Shown here in pieces: positions 56,701 through 64,000 of a stretch of 64,000 bases of DNA. A model generated the notes under the pieces. The model did no database searches, was not told the origin of the DNA, and worked only from the letters and a program-made list of their open reading frames with translations. Numbering within the stretch: the first letter of the stretch is position 1; the number at the start of each line of letters is the position of its first letter. This stretch comes from Hirsutella rhossiliensis (taxonomy: Eukaryota > Ascomycota > Sordariomycetes > Hypocreales > Ophiocordycipitaceae). The translations under genes and the position numbers were made by a program. The stretch spans positions 6,780,516 through 6,844,515 of the forward strand of contig NW_025408670.1 in assembly GCF_020360975.1 (NCBI RefSeq), given 5' to 3'.

Positions 56701-57610
56701 GCTATGGCCTGCCCCTTAAGGGCATAGCTAATACGGCTTCGGGCTAGTGAGCGTATAGAGGAGGTCTTAGTCTATACTTCTCCCCTACTCGAGAAATCCG
56801 GGTTTTAGCCCCGGGCTCTTTTAGACCTACTTTAGGAAAAGGGGCCTAAGGAGGAAATCAAGTCCTATAAGAAAGGGGGTCTTCTCTAAGGACAAGTCCC
56901 TAAAAAGCTAGGGGCCCTCCTTTAGGATAAGTCCTAATTCCTCTCTTCGGCTATAGACGTCTCCTTCCTCCTACGTGCTATTAGCTCCTCTCGTAGACTC
57001 TTAAGGCGGGCTTCTAAGGATAGCTTCTCTCGAACGTCTTCTAGCCTAATTTGCTATAAAAAGACAGCTAGCTTCTGCTTTAGTAGGGGCTTCGTAAGAC
57101 CGTCGGCTTTTATCGATGCCGTTAGAACCTAACGGACGGAAATAAGTCCCCTTTAGACCTCTTAGCGTAACTAATGCTAGTAGATATCGATATACCGTAG
57201 CCGGGTCGATAACTTACTGTTTTCCGTAAGAATTCGTATAGTTTGCGTGTTATCGTATTCTATAGCTAACGGGGACGGAATTTATAGTCGTAACGATATT
57301 AGCAGCCGGCTAAGGAAAATCGCTTCTTTTAACGCTTCTAAAAGAGCTAGTAGCTCTGCCTTCGTGCTTAATATAGTAACGGTAGCTTGTTTCGAAGCTC
57401 TCTAAGCAATAGTTCCTCTAAAAAGGGATATAATATACCCCTGTGAGCTCTTTCTATCTAAGGAATTGTCCGTAAAGGACGAATCGCTCGAACAAAGGAA
57501 GATTTCGGCAGCTTGTTTCCTTCCCTGCCCTCCTAGGCGCAGACTATGTGATCTCGTTAAATAGAGATAAAGGATAGCTCTGTCTGCTGCTTCTTAATGC
57601 CTAGGGCTAG
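56701..57610 (-). pseudogene. copia-2 RNase H and Pol C-terminus
   Basis: Minus-strand reading gives STKAELLALLEALKEAIFL (about 57300-57370), the RNase H Glu region, and further left LTKPLLKQKLAVFL (about 57060-57105), the copia end motif. Stops from Trp/Gln codons interrupt the frame. Confidence 0.7.
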
Positions 57611-58860
57611 GATTCTGGTTGTGCCTAGCTAGCCGGGAGACCGTAAAGAGATATCCGGTCTAGTAGAAATAGCTAAAAAAAAGCAGGGAGCCTACCTTCT
57701 ATTAATATTAGTATTTCTCTTGCTCCCTAGCTTAAAAGGACGGATCAGGCAAAAGCTCTTCGTCTAATATAGGCGTAGAGGGAAGCTTCTTATCGAGGGA
57801 ATTAGGGAGGAATTTATAAGCAACCTTATCGATATAGGCGTCTTAGGTAAGCTAGATTATCCGTTAGGACCTATTCCTAAGGATTCGTATCCCTAGGAAC
57901 CACTTTAGCTCCCCTAGCCTAGTTATCTTATACCTTTATTGCAGGCCTCGTATAGCCTCCCTAGCAGCAGCTTCTTTCTCTTTCGGGTAGGCCTAGATAA
58001 TATCGTCGACGTAGAAGAAGACCGTGATTTTACCCTTCTGCATTATACACGGTTCCTAAGGGATTTTCGTGAAGCCTAGGGCTTCGAGGGAACCTATTAA
58101 ATGCTATTGCTAAAGAAGGGGTGATCTTCGTAGTCCGTATAGAGCTTTCCTAAGCCGTAGAACCTTTCCTAGCTATTAGAAACTAGAAGGAAGTCGTATA
58201 TAGATAACTTCTTCTTCCTCGAGTAGGCAGTTAATAAAGGCGTTGACTGTATCTATCTAATCGAGCTCGAGGTCGAATTCTGCTGCTATAGCTATAAGGG
58301 TCCGAAAAGACATCCTAGCTAGGGTGGTTGCCCTAGTAGGTAAATCCCCCTTTTCCTATTAATTCCTATAGATAACTAGCCGGGCTTTGCACTTTTAAAG
58401 GAAGCCGTGTTTATTAGTCTTATAGATAAAGACCTACTTATAGCTAAGGACCTATTTTCCTCTTACCTTTTCCTTAAGGACCTCTTCGAAAGACCCTATT
58501 TCTTCGTGTGAGGCTAGGTGGTCTTTCTAGGCCTAGAAAAACTAGTCTCTTAAGGGGTGTTTTTCTAGCTGCTTCTAGTTTGCTAGTAGGTCCGGGAGGT
58601 CTCTTTTATATACCTTCCTTGCTAATAGTGGCTTAAAAAGCCGGCCTGCTATAAACGCTCCGTAGGAACCGTCTTCTATTAGCGTTAGGTAGAAGTCGGA
58701 AAAACGATCGAAATAAGGGAGAGATTGGTCTTCTTTAGTATCCGTATCGGGCCCTATACCTTCCTTTGCTTCTCGAAGCAGGGATAAAAAGGCAGCCGGG
58801 TAATCCTTCGAGAGAGGTGCCTTTCCCACCCCCTAGGGGCGAGACGGGAAGACTAACTAA
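57611..58860 (-). pseudogene. copia-2 reverse transcriptase
   Basis: The catalytic box reads GKITVFFYVDDII at 57995-58030, with YVDD at 58002-58013 intact, followed by AYPKEKEAAAREAI. An open stretch of 84 codons (58575-58829, DRFSDFYLTLIEDGSYGAF) belongs to the N-terminal RT region and is not a separate gene. Confidence 0.75.
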
Positions 58861-60700
58861 AAAAGCTGCTTCTAGATCTTCTTCTTACGTAGGAGGAGGC
58901 GTAGGTAGGTAGGCGTATTCTAGCTCTACCGCTTTTCTATAGTCTCCTTCTTCGTCTAGATCATCTAATCTAGTAGCTTCCTCTTCTTCGAAGTCGGCGT
59001 TATCCTCGACTACTTCGACGTCGGTTTCTTCTTCCGTTTCCTCGTCTAGGACCTCTTCTTAAGACTGTTGGGAAGGGGGGATTTAAATCTTTTAAATTAG
59101 CTAACGTTAAGAGAGTAAGAGGGGCTGTTGATCCCTCTTTCCGTCGAAGAAGCTAGATTCGTTGAAAATCATATCCCTAGTCGAAATAACCTTCCGTAGA
59201 AGAGGAATCTAGATCCGGAAGATATTTATAGAATTATAACTAACGAGGTAACTAATAAAGGCTCTCGGATTAAGCTTTCTTTTCTTCTTCCTTTTTAGCT
59301 ATGCATCGGCAGTTATTGCGTATGCCTTATAGCCGTAGGCACGAAGGTAGGCTAGCGAGGCCCTCTTCTTTATAAAGAGCTTAAGGGGGGATTTCTAGTC
59401 TATTCCTTAGGTAGTCCCTCTAGGGGTCCGGTTCCGAAGGTAATAGGCGGTCTTAACGACTTCCCTCTAAAGGTCGTGTAGAAGCCTTATAGTAAGTCTT
59501 ATCGTACGGGCCCTTTCTATTATAGCACCCCCTGATCTTTCTGCCCCTCCGTTCTAGGCCTAGGTATTCGGTGCTAACGGGAGGGGTAAAATGCCCCTTT
59601 TTCGAAGCTAATTTAAGATATCCTTCGTAAATAGCTCTCTATTAGACCGTATCTTCTTTACCTCGTAGCTAAAGTGGGATTTTATCTAGTTAACGAAGTC
59701 CCGGAGGGCAAACTAGTTATGCTTGCTTAGGTAGGTCCGTAAGAAATAAGGGAAAACTATCCCTAAAAAAGCGTCTATAAAAAACATTACCCTAACGAAG
59801 CTTTCCTAATCCCTAGAGACGTCGGTCTAATCGACCTAAATTTCCTTATACGGCTAGTCCGGCCGTAAAGGCGTTCGTCTGGAAATTCGTCTCCTGGTCT
59901 TTCCTTAGCCACAGTTTTCGCATTCGACGGTCTTTAGTCCCCTTATTCGTACGCCCTATTGTTGTCCTAGCTTATGTAAAGCTAAGGGGCCCGGGTGACT
60001 AAGTCGTGCGTGCTAAAGAATGCCGTCTCCTTAGGCTGCTAGAAGAGGGTCCTTAGATCCTACCCTCCTAGCAGGGAAAGCTAACTTCTCGAGAGATTCC
60101 TTCCTAAGGATAGGTCGGAATTCGAGAATAAATTAACCGAATTTTTCCTCGATAAGCCTAATAGTCTAATTCTTCTAGACTAGCCTTATAGGCTTAGACG
60201 TCGTATCCTAGAAGATTCCTTCCTCTCGAAGAAAACGGAAGGAAATTAGGCTCGTTGAAAATCGAGGGCAAAAAGCTACCCTTTTTCTTCGAAGAACTCG
60301 TATAGATCCGTTAGGTAATTTTATCGTGAAATTCACCCTTCCGTATCCCTCTATCCGTACGGTTGATTCCCCGGCAATAAGATATTCTCTTCGTGCCTTC
60401 TTAAAGGACCGGAATCGTGAGAGTATATTGCAGATATCTAGGGAAGCACTAGAGTTAAGGATAGCTGATTTTCGTAGGGGATAGTCGGAGGGTCCTAACG
60501 GTTGGTCTTGCTAATCCGTGGGGAAGACGAATGCCGGATTTACTATACTAACGATTTTTCCTCGAATTTGCGGCTCGAATAAGGGCAGCGGCGTTAGTTG
60601 CTATTTCTTAACCCGAATCTCGTCTATCTTCTTCTGCAACGAGGGGTCCTCCTTAAGAGACTGTTGTATCGTTTCTTATAGCCTCTTTAAAGGGTTAAAT
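58861..60700 (-). pseudogene. copia-2 linker, integrase and protease region
   Basis: Minus-strand region between Gag and RT. An acidic Glu/Asp-rich linker (EEEATRLDDLDEEGDYRKA-like) is at about 58930-59060. Integrase is expected at about 59280-60000 and preintegrase/protease at about 60000-60700, by position in the copia order. I could read only fragments, so the internal limits are uncertain. Confidence 0.5.
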
Positions 60701-61957
60701 CCTTCGGGTCGGTTTTCCTCGAAGACCTGCTAGCATTGTGATAATCGATGACCTAGGGATTTGCATGCTAGGCAGCCGTTTCGTCGTCTGGTCTTCTATT
60801 TCTTCGAGGAATCCTCGTCCCGATCCGGAAGGTCTGCTTAAAAACCTCCCCTTTTTACCCCTTATTGCTGATTTTAACGAGGTTCGATTTCGACTAGTTC
60901 CCTAATTTTTCGACTAACGGACTAAAAGGTCTATTAGGGGACTAGTCGGGCCGGTCTGACTGATGGGACCGGGGCCGGGCCCGGAGCAAGAGGCGGAGCC
61001 GGGGCCGGGCCTAGGGCCGCAGCTGTAGTTAACGACGACGTTGAGGCTCTCGAGGGAGGAGGAGCCGAAGGAGCAACAGCCGCAGCAGCAGCAGCGGGAG
61101 CCGCAGCAATAGGGGCTGCAGCAGCTGCAGGGGCAGCAGGTCGAGCCGTCTAGGTCGAGTACTGGCCACGAAGGAACAAGACTGCTTGCTGTTGTACTCT
61201 AGCAGCCTCTTCGTCTAGTTCCCGGCTAGCCTCTCGAAAGATAGTCGAGTAACCGTTACTAATAGGCTTTATTAGCAGAGATATATCCCATAGCCACTAG
61301 CCGGAAAGAGCTTCTATAAGGAAGTATTGGTTAGCTTCCTTAAGGATTTCTTCCACTTAGCTAGCCACGAAAAGCTAGCAGGTTCCTAGCAGAAAAGGCT
61401 CTAGGTGGGCGTATAGGTCTTCCTAATACGGTCAGTTATATAGCCCTCGAGGGAGCTGTCGAGGTCTCGAGCTTTAAAAGCCACTGCCTAGAGTCTCTTC
61501 TTCTCGAGTAGTGGCTTTGCGGCACTAACGGATTCCGTTATCGCCGTGCGTATAGCAGTTAAACTTCGTCTCGTAAAGGTATTCCTTACGGTGACTCTCG
61601 TAGTTACCTAAGGCAGCAGAGCTCTCTATTATGCAGAGGTTAGCTCGGAGAAGAAGGAGCTCCTCTGTAAATTCCGTTGCCCTAGAACGAGGGGGCTCGA
61701 GAGGTCCTGCTTATCAGAGACTAAATTGTGGATGGTTCTATCCACAGGCGTAGCTTACCTACTTATCCCAATCTTAGGGCTCTGTAAGAATCGTCCTACG
61801 GACCGTAGGGAGGGAGGAGTCAGTTTTCGTTATCGTTGCGGGAAGGGTAGAAAAGTCGGTTAAAATCGGCTTTTCTAGTAAGAGGTAAAAGGAAGCTACA
61901 GGGATATAAGAAAGGTGCCTTTTATAGCAGCCGGAAGGTATAGGAATTCTATTCCTC
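60701..61957 (-). pseudogene. copia-2 Gag with CCHC knuckle and Ala/Pro-rich linker
   Basis: The knuckle CLACKSLGHRLSQC (60729-60770) is an intact CX2CX4HX4C, followed by a RIP-type stop. Upstream in the protein is an Ala/Pro-rich linker encoded by GCAGCAGCAGC-type repeats (about 60960-61150). The capsid part (about 61160-61740) reads in pieces. The leader to the LTR contains TATAAAAGG (minus strand, about 61918-61926). Confidence 0.7.
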
Positions 61958-61970
61958 CCGGGCTTATAAC
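61958..61970 (-). other. Half-tRNA(iMet) primer-binding site of copia-2
   Basis: On the minus strand GTTATAAGCCCGG directly follows the 5' LTR, identical to the copia-3 site at 36252-36264. Confidence 0.7.
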
Positions 61971-62217
61971 TCTCGCGAAGAGAGATGCGAGAAGTGCATA
62001 AAAATACATAAAGGTGAAATTAGAAGTAAGGGGTCGGACAGGCAGGGCAGAGGGATTTGATTCTTACGGGGGCAGTAATAAAGGTAGGGGAGTAATTGTT
62101 GTATTGCCTTAATTGTCCTTCTTTCCTCTATCTAACGCCCCTCTTTATACCGTCTAGCATCTTAATTAATAAAGAAGATCCTGCTTAAAGAAGCTACTAA
62201 TGTCCTTTTAACTACCG
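61971..62217 (-). repeat. 5' LTR of copia-2, truncated
   Basis: Matches 56207-56453 and stops at ACTACCG, where gypsy B sequence begins. The remaining 239 bases, including U3, are deleted. Confidence 0.85.
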
Positions 62218-64000
62218 GATTATACGGTAAAAAATAGTTTATAGCCCTCGATCTTAAAGGCGCCTATAACTTAATACGTATAAAAAAGGGATACGAATAG
62301 ATAATAGCCTTTAGAACGAAATTCGGACTATTCGAATATCTAGTAATACTATTTAGACTTATAAATATATAGCTACCTTCTAACGGATAATTAATAATAT
62401 CCTACTGTGAATACTTATATATCTATAGTAGTATACCTAGATAATATCTAATCTTCTTAGATACCTATAGAAGAATATAAGGAATATATTTATAAGATTA
62501 CTCCTGCGTACTTTAGAATATAAAGATTACTAGTTAAACCCTTAGATATACGATCTTACTAAGAGAGATATAGATATAATAAGATAAGATTAACTTAGTT
62601 AAAGAATAGCTAACGCTAAAGAATATTAAGGACGTATTAAGTTTCCTAGGATTTATAAATTACTACTAACGATTTATTAAAGATTTCGGAAAGATTATAG
62701 TACTACTATACGACTTAATAAAGAAGGAAAAAGGATTTATATAGGACGATAAAGCTAACGAAGCTTTCGAATATATTAAGACTACGATTATATAAGAACT
62801 AGTCTTAACTACCTTCGATCTAGAACGATAAATCGAACTCAAAACTAATATATTAGACTTTACTTTAGGAGTATAAATCGGATAAAAAGATAATAAAGGA
62901 AGACTATAACTAATTATATTTTACTTAAAAAAGCTATATAGCGTAGAACTTAATTACCCTATCTATAATAAAGAATTCCTTATAATTATTTAAGCTTTTA
63001 AGGAATTTCGATACTACCTTCTTAGAAGTAAGTATAAAGTTAAGGTCTATATAGATTATAAGAATATCTTATACTTTATAATAATATAATAGTTAAACGG
63101 ACGATAGATCCGATAGGCCGAATACTTATTAGAATTCGACTATAAAATAATCTATAGGAAAGGAATAGAAAATAGTTAAGCTAATGCCCTTAGTCGACGA
63201 AGTAACTACGATATAGGAGCACCTATAGTAAAAGAATAGCTCCTAGAAATCAACGAAAATAGAAAGTACTAGCAACGATAGCTAAATATAATATTTAAAG
63301 TATAACCCGATAACTCGATATACTAAAAGATCCTAAAATAGATAAAAGAATATAAAGTACTAAAGGGATATAATATAGAATATTCGGAAGTTCTAATATA
63401 TAAGAATAAAATCTAGATACTACTAGCGTTACGAGATAAAGTTATATAAGATATATACGAATATTTAATATATAGATACTAAGGAATCTAAAGAATAATA
63501 GAACGGATTAAACGATAATATAACTCTATAGCTAAGGAAGTAGTACGATAAGTTATTAAAAAATATAAACTTTATATACGAAGTAAAGCTAAACGATATG
63601 TTTACTATGGAGAATTATAAATCACTAGTACTAGAGAAACTATAGGATTTAATAGCTTTTAATTATATTATAAAGCTACTACTATTAAAAGAACCTATAA
63701 CTAACGTTAAGTATAATAGTATATTTATTATTACCGACCGATTAATAAAGCATAGATACTTTACTATATAAAGAAGTAAGTAATATAGAAGAGCTAGTAT
63801 ATATATTCCTACGAATAATTATTAGTAATTATAGACTATAAACGAGATTATCTTTAATAGAGGAAGTATATTTATAGTAAGTTTTAGTAAGCTCTATAGT
63901 ATAATTAGGACGAAATATGTTTAGTATAGCTTATTACCTATAAATAAATAGATAAATAGAACGACTTAACTAAACGCTTAAATAATATTTATAATAATAT
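62218..64000 (+). pseudogene. gypsy B copy 2 reverse transcriptase to integrase, RIPed, cut by the window end
   Basis: Resumes at the equivalent of gypsy A 12321 (GATTATACGGTAAAAAATAG). RT is at about 62230-62700, RNase H at about 62830-63080 and integrase from about 63240, ending inside the core. Some indels of 5-15 bases around 62370-62550 differ from copy 1, so this segment suffered both RIP and small deletions. Confidence 0.85.

Larger units (their letters stand above)
56207..62217 (-). mobile_element. copia-2: minus-strand copia element in gypsy B
   Basis: The 3' LTR is at the left (56207-56692), and a truncated 5' LTR is at the right (61971-62217). Pol is read right to left with integrase, RT and RNase H, and Gag with a CCHC knuckle comes first. 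Mutation is moderate: CA/TG pairs persist in gag but many Trp/Gln stops exist. The right LTR lacks its U3 half, and the adjoining gypsy B lost about 225 bases, so a deletion removed the junction. An LTR fragment of the same family lies at 25492-25908. Confidence 0.85.
52305..64000 (+). mobile_element. gypsy B copy 2, RIPed, interrupted by copia-2 and open at the window end
   Basis: Begins with LTR 52305-52754 and gag at about 52815, and follows the gypsy A order to 56206. It resumes at 62218 in reverse transcriptase and leaves the window inside integrase (equivalent of about 14140). RIP is milder than in copy 1, so it helps to decide the frame of the family. About 225 bases of RT are missing at the copia-2 insertion. 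Confidence 0.9.

Noticed and set aside
60518..60733. Plus-strand 71-codon frame in copia-2
   Set aside because: It lies opposite the copia-2 Gag/knuckle junction and has no independent support.
16013..64000. AT-rich DNA as mitochondrial insertion or simple centromere satellite
   Set aside because: It aligns in order to LTR-retroelement domains with CA/TG-specific loss; there are no mitochondrial genes and no satellite array.
1..64000. CRISPR array, rRNA genes or telomere repeats
   Set aside because: No regularly spaced short repeats, no rRNA-like sequence and no TTAGGG runs were seen; the host is eukaryotic.

Overview
The window is a transposon graveyard from a filamentous ascomycete (Pezizomycotina). 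Most of it is very AT-rich. Over long stretches CA and TG dinucleotides are almost absent, while CG-containing codons survive. This is the signature of repeat-induced point mutation (RIP), which changes CpA to TpA on both strands. Reading frames can still be followed in these stretches, but Gln codons have become TAA/TAG, Trp has become TAG, Cys and His have become Tyr, and ATG has become ATA, so almost nothing there can start translation.

Layout. (1) 1-20899 is one RIP-destroyed chromovirus (family 'gypsy B', + strand), split by two later, un-RIPed insertions: copia-1 (1242-7413, 5-bp target duplication) and gypsy A (8189-16007, 5-bp target duplication), a relative of its own host element. 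(2) 20900-25491 is a RIPed minus-strand gypsy (gypsy C) with a solo LTR inside its protease. (3) 25492-29720 holds an LTR remnant and a RIPed minus-strand LINE. (4) 29721-32835 is a GC-normal island with the only intact cellular gene I recognise, a secreted amidohydrolase (29935-31197, minus), next to a decayed Mutator-like transposase that itself carries a solo LTR. (5) 32836-35977 holds two truncated minus-strand copia elements around a possible hAT end. (6) 35978-44512 is a long RIPed copia element (copia-3), whose 3' LTR is interrupted by a small LTR element of unknown coding content. (7) 44513-52304 is RIPed debris: a gag-like frame, a Pif1-like helicase and a LINE ORF1. (8) 52305-64000 is a second gypsy B copy that runs off the window, interrupted by a moderately mutated minus-strand copia (copia-2, 56207-62217).

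How the parts relate. Gypsy A is the most informative element. It has paired LTRs differing by one base, a Tf1/sushi-like self-priming signature, a Gag zinc knuckle followed by five CX4CX2H motifs, protease, RT-RNase H, integrase and a C-terminal chromodomain. It also has an antisense gene for a six-cysteine, coiled-coil protein that overlaps the end of pol tail to tail. A RIPed antisense frame of similar character occupies the same place in gypsy B, so this may be a conserved part of the element. The un-RIPed elements sit inside RIPed ones at already mutated target sites, so transposition continued after RIP of the older layer. Gypsy A and copia-1 carry many single-base frameshifts although their LTR pairs are nearly identical; in gypsy A the affected runs are intact in the RIPed relatives, so assembly error must be excluded.
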